Assembly (NCBI GenBank): GCA_024233135.1
Contig: JACKPZ010000001.1
Location: 186,001-250,000, forward strand
Reading direction: 5' to 3'
From: Akkermansiaceae bacterium
GTDB lineage: Bacteria > Verrucomicrobiota > Verrucomicrobiia > Verrucomicrobiales > Akkermansiaceae
DNA: 64,000 nt
Shown here: piece by piece, positions 26,296 to 35,689 of the stretch
Position numbering within the stretch: the first letter of the stretch is position 1
Layout of the letters: each line of letters starts with the position of its first letter
Program-made: the position numbers and the translations under genes
The notes under the pieces: model-generated
Databases searched by the model: none
The model's input: only the letters and a program-made list of their open reading frames with translations
Told to the model about the DNA's origin: nothing

Positions 26296-27789
26296 GTGAG
26301 TCGCAGGTCGAGAAAACGGCGCGGGGGATCGCGTCCGGCATGGCAGGGCAAGCTGGCCCTCGGCTTCGTCTTGTTTTTGATCGTCGCCGCTGCGGGTCTG
26401 TTCCTTGCGGTTCGGGCCTATCTGCACAGCGACGGTTTCCGGAGTTTTCTCTCCGCCAAGGTTGGTGAGGTTGCCAGGGTGGACGGCTCGTTTTCCCCCT
26501 TCCAATGGGACGGGCTGGCGGTCCGCTCGAAGGAATACCGGGCCACAGGCGGGGAAATGATCCGCTCGCTGGGCATCGACGACCTGCGCACCGAAGTCGG
26601 ACTCGGCGGCCTGAAACGCGGCGTCTGGGAGGTCCGCGAGACCTCCGCCCGGAGGGTGGAGATCGAGATCGATGGCCGCGGCCGGGATGAAACGAAAGTC
26701 TCTCCGGCCGACTCCGACCCCTCCGAAGAGGCCCGGAAATCCGTTCCCGGCTGGCTGCCGACCAAAGTCGAGGTGATGGGGCTCCGGATCGGGGAGATCT
26801 CGTTCCGCGCCTTGCTCGACGGGGGAACAATCGCCGCCGACGGCATGCGCCTCACCTGCGAGCCGACCCGCGGCGGAGGTGGCTACGACGTCACGATGAG
26901 CGGAGGGACCGCGCACGCGCCCTACCGGATGTTGCCGGAACTCCGCCTCGACAAGGCCCGCTTCCGCTACGAGGAAGGCCGCATTTTCCTCAATCACCTC
27001 TCTGCCGACGCATGGAGCGACGCCCACCTCGAGCTTTCCGGCGAAGCCGACCGGACGACCCGCCTCTATTCGCTGGACGGCGGGATCTCGAACGTCAAAT
27101 GCGAGGAGGCTTTCGACGAAACTTGGTCCCGGCGCGCTTCCGGCATCATGGAATCCAGCTTGTCCCTCGACAACACGTCCGGGAAACCCGTCGCCAGCGG
27201 CCACGCCGAGCTGCATCGCGGGGTCCTCACCGCACTGCCCGTTCTCGACACCCTCGCCGCCTACGCGGACACCCGTCGTTTCCGCACCATCAACCTCAAC
27301 GAGGCGAGCACCGACTGGAGCTGGGAGCGCGGATTTCTGAGCTTCCGCAACATCCGCCTCGGCAGCGAGGCGCTGCTCCAGCTCGATGGCTCGCTCGACA
27401 TCCGCGACGGAAATCTCGACGGCCGTTTCCTGCTCGGCATCGCCCCCGGGGTGCTCTCTTCCATCCCAGGCGCGGAAACCGACGTTTTCCTGCCCGGCGA
27501 GCGCGGCCTGCTTTGGACCCCGCTCCACATCACCGGAACCCTCGACAACCCCGAAGAAGACCTCACCGACCGGCTCATCGATGCCGCCGGCATGCGGATG
27601 TTCGAAATCGTGCCCCAAACCGGCGAGAAGGTGCTCCGTTTCAGCCGCGCGGTGCTGGAAGAACACGTCCCCGACGCCATGGACAAGGCGCTCGACAAAA
27701 GCGGCGAAATCATCCGCGACGGCGGGGAGATCATCCGCGGCGCCCAGGGTGTGCTCGATGACATCCTGCGAACCCCCTCCCCAAGGTGA
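26296..27789 (+). CDS. AsmA-like membrane-anchored protein of unknown function
   Basis: A 497-residue protein beginning with a basic stretch (SRRSRKRRGG) and one transmembrane helix (LALGFVLFLIVAAAGLFLAV), followed by a large beta-rich periplasmic domain. The segments LRTEVGLGGLKRGVWEVRE, LQLDGSLDIRDGNLDGRFLLGI and PLHITGTLDNPEEDL resemble the repeating units of AsmA/TamB-like proteins that bridge the envelope for lipids. The GTG start is preferred because the longer ATG start at 26197 leaves only 27 bases to the divergent protease start, too little for promoters. The C-terminus is an amphipathic helix. Confidence 0.7.
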   Translation: MSRRSRKRRGGSRPAWQGKLALGFVLFLIVAAAGLFLAVRAYLHSDGFRSFLSAKVGEVARVDGSFSPFQWDGLAVRSKEYRATGGEMIRSLGIDDLRTEVGLGGLKRGVWEVRETSARRVEIEIDGRGRDETKVSPADSDPSEEARKSVPGWLPTKVEVMGLRIGEISFRALLDGGTIAADGMRLTCEPTRGGGGYDVTMSGGTAHAPYRMLPELRLDKARFRYEEGRIFLNHLSADAWSDAHLELSGEADRTTRLYSLDGGISNVKCEEAFDETWSRRASGIMESSLSLDNTSGKPVASGHAELHRGVLTALPVLDTLAAYADTRRFRTINLNEASTDWSWERGFLSFRNIRLGSEALLQLDGSLDIRDGNLDGRFLLGIAPGVLSSIPGAETDVFLPGERGLLWTPLHITGTLDNPEEDLTDRLIDAAGMRMFEIVPQTGEKVLRFSRAVLEEHVPDAMDKALDKSGEIIRDGGEIIRGAQGVLDDILRTPSPR

Positions 27790-27910
27790 CCAATCCGTCA
27801 CATCTGCCCGTTTGCGGACACTCTTGCGAAAACCCGATACTTGTTGTTGTGTTTACGGAGTGTTGGCACGTCGCTTGCAACCGATTCCGCCGTCCCGACA
27901 TTTCGAAATC

Positions 27911-28561
27911 GTGAACGCCATCCCCCACAGACTCCGCCGATCGCATCGACGCGCGTTCACCCTCATCGAGATGCTCGTCGTCATCACGATCGTCGCCGCC
28001 CTGCTGCTCGCGGGCGTCGCCCTCTTGCGCGGAACCGGCCCGCAGGCGCGAAAATCCGCGAACGACCTCATCTATGCGATGATCGACCAAGCGCGCACCA
28101 CCGCGATCACCAGCCGGTCCGACGTGATCCTCGCCATCGCCGAACCCGGCGACCTGCCATCCGGTGATCAGCGCTGCCGGCTCGGAATCTTCAAGGTGAC
28201 CGAATGGCCGGACTCCGGCGACATCAGCGCCACCCTGCTCAGCCGCTGGAAAACGCTCGAAATCGGCGTCGCCCTGCTCCCTGGTGACGTCGACGGAATA
28301 CCGAATCCGCTCGACGGCGGAGAACTGGACATCGAATTCGGCTCCACCAAACAGAGCGTCACCGTCCACGCACTGGTTTTCAACCCGCGCGGACGGCTCC
28401 GTTTCCCCGAAGGCTCCAGCCCCGTGGCGCTGCGCCTCGCCGAAGGGACCTACCGAAACGGCGTGGCCGTGCCCTATCGCGGGGCCACCGACGGCGGAGT
28501 CATCGAAAACCGCATCAAGATCGGGCGCGTCAGTGCGCGCCCCTACCGCTTCGACGGATGA
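27911..28561 (+). CDS. Verru_Chthon cassette pseudopilin (D-type, GspH-like)
   Basis: A 216-residue protein with a type IV pilin/pseudopilin leader: basic start, then R-AFTLIEMLVVITIVAALLL, where F follows the prepilin peptidase site and Glu is at +5. The globular part (QARTTAITSRSDVILAIAE, VHALVFNPRGRLRF) fits a minor pseudopilin of the GspH kind. A GTG start is needed; no ATG fits. It opens a four-gene run in which each gene overlaps the next, and its stop overlaps the next start (ATGA). The set matches the Verrucomicrobia-specific pseudopilin cassette of unknown function. Confidence 0.85.
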   Translation: MNAIPHRLRRSHRRAFTLIEMLVVITIVAALLLAGVALLRGTGPQARKSANDLIYAMIDQARTTAITSRSDVILAIAEPGDLPSGDQRCRLGIFKVTEWPDSGDISATLLSRWKTLEIGVALLPGDVDGIPNPLDGGELDIEFGSTKQSVTVHALVFNPRGRLRFPEGSSPVALRLAEGTYRNGVAVPYRGATDGGVIENRIKIGRVSARPYRFDG

Positions 28562-29076
28562 AAATCCCCCTGCCCTCTCCCACGCGCCGGAGTGGCGCGA
28601 CCCTTGTCGAGGCGGTCATCGCCGTCGGCGTGCTCGCCGTGGCCATCCCGCTGGTCTTCGGCACTTTCGTCGAATCCGGCAAGGTCGGCATGTCCGCCGA
28701 GGCGGAAACCCGCTCGAACTGGATCGTCCCCGCCTGCCTTGCCGAGATCGACGCCTCGCGCGCTGGAAAACCGGCGTATTTCTCCGCCACCTCAAGCGGC
28801 CAGCCGTTCCCCGACGGCAACGACTTGTGGGCCATCGGTTTCACCGCGGAAGGGCGCGCCGTAGGCAAGGTGGGCAAGTCCGACTACGAAAAAGGGACCC
28901 GGGGCTCGACCACCAACCCGGTCCGCTACATCGCCACGCTTTCCGCAGAGCCTGAATCCGAGCCGGCCGCACCCGGCGGTCCGCTCCTGATGCGCACCAC
29001 CATCGCCGTCGAATACCCCGCCGCGGCACCCGCCGAAAAACGCGAACGCATCGAGTTCCACACCCGGATCCCATGA
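28558..29076 (+). CDS. Verru_Chthon cassette pseudopilin (B-type)
   Basis: A 172-residue pseudopilin. The leader is SGATLVEAVIAVGVLAVAIP with Glu at +5 after a small-residue cleavage site, as in GspI/PilV-like minor pilins. The remainder has WIVPACLAEIDASRAGKPAYF and LWAIGFTAEGRAVGK, a segment that recurs in cassette B proteins as I recall them. It overlaps both neighbours by ATGA, so stoichiometric translation is likely. Confidence 0.82.
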   Translation: MKIPLPSPTRRSGATLVEAVIAVGVLAVAIPLVFGTFVESGKVGMSAEAETRSNWIVPACLAEIDASRAGKPAYFSATSSGQPFPDGNDLWAIGFTAEGRAVGKVGKSDYEKGTRGSTTNPVRYIATLSAEPESEPAAPGGPLLMRTTIAVEYPAAAPAEKRERIEFHTRIP

Positions 29077-29834
29077 AACGGCGCGCCCACACTCACCCGG
29101 GATTCACTTTGATGGAACTCATGACCTCCATGGTCATCGGCTCCATCATCCTCCTGCTCGCCGCATCCATGCTCGGCGGCTCCGGCGACAGCTACGAGCA
29201 GATCGGTGGAAACGTCGCGGCCGAACGCGAGGCCCGCGCGCTGCTCCACCAACTCGGCGCGGATTTCTCGACCGCCGTGTTCCATGCGGATCAAGAACTC
29301 GACGAATCCTCCGACTCCTGGCCCGCAGACCGCATCGGATTTCTCTGCCTCCAGCCCGACGACGCCCAGACCGACGACGGCCGCATCGGCGACCTCTGCG
29401 CCGTCAGCTACTACATCAAGGACCTCACCATCGGCGGTAAAACCGAGCGCTGCCTCATGCGTGGATTCCGTGAGAGTGCCGACACCTTCAAAGCCCTTGC
29501 CGACGGCCAGACCGCCTCGTTGTTCGCGCCACGCTCCAACATCGACGAACCGCTCGCCTTCGGTGTCATCTCCTTCAAACTCAAACCGATGATGCGCGAT
29601 TCCGCCGGCCAGTGGACCGACTGGGTGAAAAACGACAGCACCGGTCCCGAAGCTTTCGACGTCCGCCTCATCGTCGCCCGCCGCGACCTCGCCGGGAAAC
29701 TCAAGACCCCCGGCGATTGGGACGGCGGAGGCAAGACCCGGGAACTTCTCGGCCAGCCCGACGAAGCCGACCGCAACGAAAACCTGGAAGTCTATTCCAC
29801 CCTCATCCGTTTTGGAAACCATGCGAACCCCTGA
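29073..29834 (+). CDS. Verru_Chthon cassette pseudopilin (C-type, GspJ/PilW-like)
   Basis: A 253-residue minor pseudopilin. The leader is HPGFTLMELMTSMVIGSIIL with Gly-Phe at the cleavage site and Glu at +5. The following GNVAAEREARALLHQLGADF helix and a soluble domain containing DRIGFLCLQPDDAQ and AVSYYIKDL fit GspJ/PilW-type proteins. It starts inside the end of gene B and ends inside the start of gene A. Confidence 0.85.
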   Translation: MKRRAHTHPGFTLMELMTSMVIGSIILLLAASMLGGSGDSYEQIGGNVAAEREARALLHQLGADFSTAVFHADQELDESSDSWPADRIGFLCLQPDDAQTDDGRIGDLCAVSYYIKDLTIGGKTERCLMRGFRESADTFKALADGQTASLFAPRSNIDEPLAFGVISFKLKPMMRDSAGQWTDWVKNDSTGPEAFDVRLIVARRDLAGKLKTPGDWDGGGKTRELLGQPDEADRNENLEVYSTLIRFGNHANP

Positions 29835-32739
29835 AAGCCGCCGCCACCCGCATGTCGCGGCGGCGGGATTCGCGCTCCCGACCGTGCTGCTTGTCGTCGG
29901 CGCCCTGCTGATCCTCGCCGTTGGCATCCTCATCGTCACCGGGGTCGAGCGCAGCACCGCGCGCTCCTTCGTCGATCTCAAGAAAGCGGAACTCGCAGCC
30001 CGTGCCGCCGTCGAGGAGGTCGAAGCCGTGCTCCTCCGCGACGCCGCCAACGACGACTACATTGTCTTCGGCTCCGCGCGCGCAGACGACACGAACAATC
30101 CCCTGCCCGCCGCCAACCAGCTCTTTCTCGCCCGCGGCAAGGGCGCGGGTTCCTCCTACAGCTACAAATACACCCCGCTGTTCTCGTCCTCTTCCCTGCC
30201 GCCCGAAACCACGGGACTGCAGACACCCACACCGGACGCCTCGGTCGGGTCCGACTACATCGAATTCTCCCCGCTGCCGACCATGGAGCCGGTGCGCACC
30301 GCATGGGTTCCCGTGAGGGATGGAAAGGACAAGGTCGTAGCCCGCTACGCCTACTATGTCGAAGACCTGCAGGGCCGCATCGATGCCAAACACGCCGGCA
30401 ACGAACGGGGTCCCTCGTCCAGCCACGCCCGCACCGAATGGCCCTTCCCCGCTCCCGGCATCAACCCGATTCCCGACGAAGGTACCGTCCACGACGAGAT
30501 CGCCCTCTGGGCCGTCGATCCCGCCGCCACCGAGAGCAACCAGGGCTCCCTCGCCAAGAACCTCGTCAAAAACCGCGGCCTGCTCATGACGCCCGGTTCC
30601 GTGCTCGCCGCCGCGGGTTTCTCCCCGCCACTCACCCGGGACAACACCGGCCTCCTCATCGATCCCGCGGCCGCCGCCGCCGAGGCGTCACTCTCCGCAG
30701 TACGGCAGGAATCGTACTTGGAACAACCGGTCATCCCGTTCGCGCGCGGCATCGACCCCTCCGTCGCCGGCCAGCCGAAACTCAACCTCAACCGCCTGCT
30801 CACCGACAACCGCTCCGCCGCCGTCGATGAGATGGCATCCCTCATCGACGAAGCCCTCCCCGACTTCGTCAACCGCAAGGGCGGCTTCCCCGACGACTAC
30901 CTCAAAACCCTCGCCGCCAACGCCCTCGACTACGCCGACAAGGACAATGAACCCACCATCGCCAACGGCGTCCGCGGCCTCGACGCCTACCCGCTCGTCT
31001 CGGAGTTCCTGATGACCTTCAAGTGGGCGAGTGTGAAAACCCAACGCGGCCGCAAGATCGTCGAGCTCCGCGCCACCACCTACGTCGAACTCTGGAACAT
31101 GAGCGACAGGGATGTTTCCGGCCAGGCCGAAGTGACGTACGAATGCGCCTACACCTTCCCGCTCGGGGCCAACCCGGAGGTCAGTCTCGCCGACCTCGAC
31201 GAGGCCACCCACGACCTTGAGAAAAAAGACGGTTTCTGGTGGCACAAACCCGTCGAGGTTTCGCTCAAACCGAACGAATACCTGATCGTGAACTGCGGCA
31301 CCGTGGTTTACAACATCGACGCGGGCAGCTCCGCGGTCTGGGTCCCGAGTCCACTCGTTCTCGAAGGCGAGACCTACGGATCCTCCGGCTCCGGCTACCG
31401 TCTGAGGTGGAACGAAGTCCTCGTCGATCAATCGCGCGGCGGCATTCATCGGAACAACAGCAGCCTCAACTATCCGACCAACACCGCCAACCAACCCGGC
31501 CAGCGCACCCGCTGCACGATTCCCTGCCACTCGCACACCCGCAACGGGTCCTTCCGCAACAACATGGGCGACCCCCGCATGGCCTACTACAACGAGTGCC
31601 CGCAGGATGCGAACGCCTATCCGGACAACTACAGCCCCAACCGCCGCAACATCCGCTGGGGCACGATCTACTCGAAAGACGGCTCCACGAAACCGAAGGT
31701 CTACGGGCGTGTGATGCCGTCCGAATGGCCGGATGGAGGTCACAATTCACCCTACGAGACGAATTCCTTCTACACCACCGACGAGCGCATTGTCCCCGAT
31801 GATCCGCGCTTCATGCCATCCGGCTCTTCCGTGCTCCGCAACCCGGATCCGAAACTCGCCCCGATGAGGCTCTCGAACTCCGGACTTTTCTTCAGCGCCA
31901 CGGAACTCGGCCGTGTGTATGACCCCGTCATGTGGGAGGTTTCCATGCCAAGCTCGGTCAACGGACCCTGGGGCGAAATCCTGCCGGGCACCAAGGCGAG
32001 CAGCGACTTCGGAGGAGGAAACACCCTGCGCATCGGCCGCCCCGAGCACCCCGCGTTCCGCCTCGAATCAAATCCCGGCAAGGAAGCATGGCGATTGCTC
32101 GATCTGTTCCACGCCGGTCAACCGCTCTCGGAAGATTCCGACGAAATCGAAGGCGATCTTGTCCGCATCGACGGCCATGTGAACATAAACACCGCCTCCC
32201 GTGACGCGCTTCGCGCGCTCGCCATCGGCGCGCTTAAGATGGATCCCGCCATCGAATACCGCACCAGCGACAACCACAACACCTCCAATCTCATGGCCCC
32301 GTCCGTATCCGAATACGAGGCGTCCGATACCCAGATCGTGAACGAGGCCAATGTCATCGCGGACGCCATCATCGCCACCCGCGCGGTCACGCCCTTCGCC
32401 AGCCCTTCCGAAATCGCCTCGGTGATGTGGAATGGCGAGCCGGCATTCGGAAACCTCAAGCTTGTCACCGACCGGCAGAAGATCCAGCGCAGCGACTCCG
32501 CCTCCGAGGAAATGTTCGGCAGGGTCTACGAATCATCCACCGTGCGCTCGCGCAATTTCCGCGTCTGGGTCGTCGCGCAGGCGGTCGCTCCCACCACGAC
32601 GGGCAATACGAATCCGAAAGTCCTCGCCGAGGTCCGGCGCGCCTTCACGGTTTTCAACGATCCAGGCGAACGCGCAAACGACGGCTCCATCGACTCTACC
32701 AAAGCCCGCCTCGTCACCATCCATGAGAACGATTTCTAA
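29821..32739 (+). CDS. Verru_Chthon cassette protein A (large GspK/PilX-like secreted component)
   Basis: A 972-residue protein with a pilin-type leader lacking Glu+5 (AAAGFALPTVLLVVGALLIL), as in GspK/PilX. A very large passenger follows, with Pro/Asn/Tyr-rich blocks, for example FPNNMGDPRMAYY-like stretches near residue 585, and near the end HVNINTASRDALRAL, the helix-hairpin-helix motif typical of GspK. The size and position match cassette protein A. A TTG three codons upstream could also start it, but the ATG is better. It overlaps both gene C and the following exported protein. Confidence 0.85.
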   Translation: MRTPESRRHPHVAAAGFALPTVLLVVGALLILAVGILIVTGVERSTARSFVDLKKAELAARAAVEEVEAVLLRDAANDDYIVFGSARADDTNNPLPAANQLFLARGKGAGSSYSYKYTPLFSSSSLPPETTGLQTPTPDASVGSDYIEFSPLPTMEPVRTAWVPVRDGKDKVVARYAYYVEDLQGRIDAKHAGNERGPSSSHARTEWPFPAPGINPIPDEGTVHDEIALWAVDPAATESNQGSLAKNLVKNRGLLMTPGSVLAAAGFSPPLTRDNTGLLIDPAAAAAEASLSAVRQESYLEQPVIPFARGIDPSVAGQPKLNLNRLLTDNRSAAVDEMASLIDEALPDFVNRKGGFPDDYLKTLAANALDYADKDNEPTIANGVRGLDAYPLVSEFLMTFKWASVKTQRGRKIVELRATTYVELWNMSDRDVSGQAEVTYECAYTFPLGANPEVSLADLDEATHDLEKKDGFWWHKPVEVSLKPNEYLIVNCGTVVYNIDAGSSAVWVPSPLVLEGETYGSSGSGYRLRWNEVLVDQSRGGIHRNNSSLNYPTNTANQPGQRTRCTIPCHSHTRNGSFRNNMGDPRMAYYNECPQDANAYPDNYSPNRRNIRWGTIYSKDGSTKPKVYGRVMPSEWPDGGHNSPYETNSFYTTDERIVPDDPRFMPSGSSVLRNPDPKLAPMRLSNSGLFFSATELGRVYDPVMWEVSMPSSVNGPWGEILPGTKASSDFGGGNTLRIGRPEHPAFRLESNPGKEAWRLLDLFHAGQPLSEDSDEIEGDLVRIDGHVNINTASRDALRALAIGALKMDPAIEYRTSDNHNTSNLMAPSVSEYEASDTQIVNEANVIADAIIATRAVTPFASPSEIASVMWNGEPAFGNLKLVTDRQKIQRSDSASEEMFGRVYESSTVRSRNFRVWVVAQAVAPTTTGNTNPKVLAEVRRAFTVFNDPGERANDGSIDSTKARLVTIHENDF

Positions 32740-33424
32740 CATCCTTACCGCGGTCGCGTTGTCCGCCATCGCCATCCTGCCACCGGCCATCGCTCAGGAG
32801 GAGGGTCCGCCCCAGGTGTGTTTCGTGCGCATCGTCAACGCGGTGGCCGCCGGCGAGGGCAACACCCGTTTCGAAATCGATGGCGAGGACATCTTTCCCA
32901 AGGGCTACAAGCTCGGCCAGCGCACCGGCGGTTTCGGGCTCAAGGCCGGCAGCCATTCCATCAAGATCCTCAAAGACGGCGTCGAACCCGGCACCACCAA
33001 GGTGGACCTCAAGACGGGCGAAACGATGTCGCTAATCGGATTCGCTGAAAAACTCCCCCCCAAGAAGGGCGAGGAGGACAAGCCCCCCGTCTTCACCACC
33101 CGCATCCTGCGCCTCAAGCAAAGCGATCCGGAACGCGGATACCGCATGACCATCGTTTCGGTCAGCAGCAAGGACCAGGTCGAGGTCCAGGCAGCCATCC
33201 AAGGCAAGGGCAGCGTGGAAAAGGCCTTCGCCAAACGTCTCGCCACCACATCCGTCGACCTCGGCCGCTCCCGCGGCGAAGTGCTCGTGAAGGTGGGTGA
33301 CGAGATCGTGACCACCCTTTCGCCGGAAGACCCGGGAAACTACGTCGTCGTGCTCTACGACGATCCCGACGGCAACGTGAAGGCGATTTCCTTCTTCGAT
33401 CCGAAGTTCGTCATCGCCGGTTGA
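32723..33424 (+). CDS. Exported protein coupled to the pseudopilin cassette
   Basis: A 233-residue protein with signal peptide (MRTISNILTAVALSAIAILPPAIAQ). The mature part has beta-strand character: VCFVRIVNAVAAGEGNTRFEIDG, GGFGLKAGSHSIKILKDG and GNYVVVLYDDPDGNVKA, reminiscent of a DUF4397-like immunoglobulin fold. Its start lies inside the end of cassette protein A, so it belongs to the same transcript. It may be a periplasmic helper or a cargo of the pseudopilin apparatus; this is inferred from position. Confidence 0.72.
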   Translation: MRTISNILTAVALSAIAILPPAIAQEEGPPQVCFVRIVNAVAAGEGNTRFEIDGEDIFPKGYKLGQRTGGFGLKAGSHSIKILKDGVEPGTTKVDLKTGETMSLIGFAEKLPPKKGEEDKPPVFTTRILRLKQSDPERGYRMTIVSVSSKDQVEVQAAIQGKGSVEKAFAKRLATTSVDLGRSRGEVLVKVGDEIVTTLSPEDPGNYVVVLYDDPDGNVKAISFFDPKFVIAG

Positions 33425-33475
33425 GCGCCGGAATTTGATCGCGGAAACGCAGGAGGGCGTGTTAGAAGCCAGCCC

Positions 33476-34669
33476 ATGCGCCGGCTCCGCAACGACCTGC
33501 CCTACACATTCCGCCCGCCCGTCCGCAATTCGTGGGTCCGGCCGCTCGGACATGCTGTGAACCAGCATGTCCACCTGCGGCGGAAATACCAGATCGCGCA
33601 CATCCGCGACGAGGGTTTCGATGTGGTCCGGAAGCTTGTGGAGGCCGAGCACGCCGTGCTTCTCGCGCCGAACCACTCGGACCACGCCGATCCCCACGTG
33701 CTGCTGGAAATCGGCCGCCGCCATGACTTGCAGCCGTTTTTCATGGGTGCCCGCGAGATCTTCGAGGTGAGCCCCGTGGCCGGTTGGTCGCTCCAGCAGA
33801 TGGGGGTTTTCTCCGTTGATCGCGACGGCCCCGATCTCTCCGCCGTGAAGATGGCGATGCAGATCCTCGACGCCGGCGAGGAACCGCTCGTCATGTTTCC
33901 CGAAGGCGAGATCTATCACCATCATCGCCGGCTCGATCCGCTCAATGAAGGCGTCGCGTCGATCCTGCTCAAGGTCGCCGCGAAGCTCGCGCCGCCGCGC
34001 AAGGCATATCTCGTTCCGGTCGCCCTGCGCTTCTTTCACGACCCCTCGGTGGAAACCACCTTCCGCGACCGCCTCTCCAAACTCGAAGACCGCATCGGCT
34101 GGATTCCCAAGCCGAACATGCCCACCGACGACCGCATCCGCCGCCTGGCGACCGGCGTGCTCGCCCTCAAGGAAACCGAAGCCCTCGGCCGCGCCAACAG
34201 CGGAGACATCCACCAACGCCTCACCCGGCTCTGCGAGGACGCACTCGACGAAGTCGAAACCCGCTACCCCAAGGATGCCAAGGCCACCACGCCTCCCGAG
34301 CGTGTCCGCGCCCTGAGATACCGCATCCGCCGCCGCCTGCTCGACACCGCCAACCCGCCCGCCCGCGCCGAACGCGACGCCCTGCTCGACGATCTGGATC
34401 TCGTCTTCACCGCCCTCCAGGCCCACAGTTACATCGGCGACTACCTCACCGCCGACAACACCCTCGACCGCCGCGCCGAGACCCTCATGAAACTGGAGGA
34501 AGACCTCTTCGGTTTCCCGAACTACCCCGTGCCACGCCGCACCGAAGTCACCGCCGGAGAACCGATCCCCGTCAGCGACCTCATCACCGACGGCAGCCTG
34601 CCTCCCAAGGGAGGGGCTATCGAGCTCACCACCATCCTCGAGACCAAGCTCAGCTCCCTCATCGCCTGA
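33476..34669 (+). CDS. 1-acyl-glycerol-3-phosphate acyltransferase-like protein
   Basis: A 397-residue PlsC-type acyltransferase. The catalytic motif NHSDHAD (NHxxxxD type) is near residue 66 and the acceptor-binding motif FPEGE near 142. The C-terminal 180 residues are an extra helical, Arg/Asp-rich region (RIRRRLLDTANPPARAERDAL) not found in short PlsC enzymes. It should acylate a glycerolipid on the inner membrane face; there is no transmembrane segment. It begins 51 bases after the previous gene. Confidence 0.82.
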   Translation: MRRLRNDLPYTFRPPVRNSWVRPLGHAVNQHVHLRRKYQIAHIRDEGFDVVRKLVEAEHAVLLAPNHSDHADPHVLLEIGRRHDLQPFFMGAREIFEVSPVAGWSLQQMGVFSVDRDGPDLSAVKMAMQILDAGEEPLVMFPEGEIYHHHRRLDPLNEGVASILLKVAAKLAPPRKAYLVPVALRFFHDPSVETTFRDRLSKLEDRIGWIPKPNMPTDDRIRRLATGVLALKETEALGRANSGDIHQRLTRLCEDALDEVETRYPKDAKATTPPERVRALRYRIRRRLLDTANPPARAERDALLDDLDLVFTALQAHSYIGDYLTADNTLDRRAETLMKLEEDLFGFPNYPVPRRTEVTAGEPIPVSDLITDGSLPPKGGAIELTTILETKLSSLIA

Positions 34670-34762
34670 TTTCCCTCACGCGTTCTTATCGAAGCTCTCG
34701 ACGCCTTCCGGCACCCTCGCGCCCATCACCGATCACGCCCCGGACCTCACCCAAACACGGAG

Positions 34763-34801
34763 CAAATCATCGATGCGGCCGCACTGGAAATTTGCTAGCA
34801 G
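34763..34801 (-). repeat. Dispersed palindromic repeat, copy 3 (inverted, left flank of PaaX-like gene)
   Basis: Read on the minus strand it has head TGCTAGC, nine bases, core GTGCGGCCGCAT and tail CGATGATTTG. The core is one base off perfect symmetry. Head and tail positions agree with the other copies base for base in spacing. It lies about 100 bases upstream of the PaaX-like start, in inverted orientation to copy 4, with both heads pointing toward the gene. Confidence 0.78.
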
Positions 34802-34903
34802 ATCGGCGGGTTTTGCGGAATGATCCCGGGCCGGGGCGGCAGACGGAACGACAGCCGGACGTTCTCCGCAAGCCGGCGAATCCCCATACATCCGCCCGAA
34901 ACC

Positions 34904-35689
34904 GTGAAAGCGAAATCCGAACTCATTCTCTACCACTGCCTGTGGATGGCGGAAAAGGTGATGCATCCCACGTGGCGCACGCTGGACGAATCCTTCGAAG
35001 GCTGGGCCTACCAGGCCGGTTTCCTCCGCCAGGTCCGCACACTCAAGTCGAAGGGCTGGCTGGAAACCCGGCAGGATCCAGATACGACCGAGCGCGTCTT
35101 CCGCCTCACCCACAACGGTCTGCTGCGGGCCATCGGCGGTGTGCATCCACCCGAACAATGGGACCGCGGCTGGGACGGCAAGTGGCGGATGATCTTGTTC
35201 GATCTGCCGGAAACGCAGCGCTCGTTGAGAAACGAATTCCGCAAGATGCTCCATAGCTCCCGGTTCGGCGGACTCCAGGGCAGCGTCTGGATTTCCCCGG
35301 ACCCGCTCGGTGAACTGCGGGACCGGCTTAAGGACAGCCTGCCCGCTTGTTCCGTGATGACGATGTTCGAGGGCACGCCCTGCGGAGGCGAGACTCCGGC
35401 CGATGTCGTCGCCACCACTTGGGATTTCACCCGGATCGGCGAGGCATACGATCTCCACCAGGACCACCTGCTCGCCCTTCGCGACCACGCCGCGCAGATG
35501 GATGGGGAAACCCTTCTCCACTGGGGCGCCACCGAGCGCAAACTCTGGGCCGACTGCCTCGAGGCCGACCCCCTCCTTCCCCGCGAACTCTGGCCCGACA
35601 ACTACCATGGCGAGGAATCCTGGAACGCCCGCCACGAAGCCCTCCGCCTCGCCGGCAAACGCGCGCAGGATTTGTTAGCGAATTCCTGA
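34904..35689 (+). CDS. PaaX-family protein (winged helix + Cas2-like domain) inside inverted repeats
   Basis: A 261-residue protein. Residues 1-75 form a winged-helix domain (ILYHCLWMAEKVMHPTWRTL, then ERVFRLTHNGLLRAI). Residues 92-145 hold the PaaX central motif KWRMILFDLPETQRSLR followed by GGLQGSVWI, the segment with a Cas2-like ferredoxin fold. The C-terminus (LPRELWPDNYHGEESW) matches PaaX-C. PaaX proteins repress phenylacetate genes, but no paa genes are here. The GTG gives the family start; an ATG at 34820 would add 28 unlike residues. Copies of a palindromic repeat lie on both sides, and the last codons (LLANS-stop) are themselves part of the right copy. It could be a regulator with nearby operators or a protein that mobilises or maintains the repeat. 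Confidence 0.8.
   Translation: MKAKSELILYHCLWMAEKVMHPTWRTLDESFEGWAYQAGFLRQVRTLKSKGWLETRQDPDTTERVFRLTHNGLLRAIGGVHPPEQWDRGWDGKWRMILFDLPETQRSLRNEFRKMLHSSRFGGLQGSVWISPDPLGELRDRLKDSLPACSVMTMFEGTPCGGETPADVVATTWDFTRIGEAYDLHQDHLLALRDHAAQMDGETLLHWGATERKLWADCLEADPLLPRELWPDNYHGEESWNARHEALRLAGKRAQDLLANS

Noticed and set aside
24937..27801. A 954-codon version of the secreted protease
   Set aside because: The extra 544 codons are antisense to the AsmA-like gene; the ATG at 26169 gives a proper signal peptide.
34820..34903. Longer N-terminus for the PaaX-like protein
   Set aside because: The extra 28 residues (Arg/Pro-rich) do not resemble the family, and the GTG at 34904 gives the normal start.
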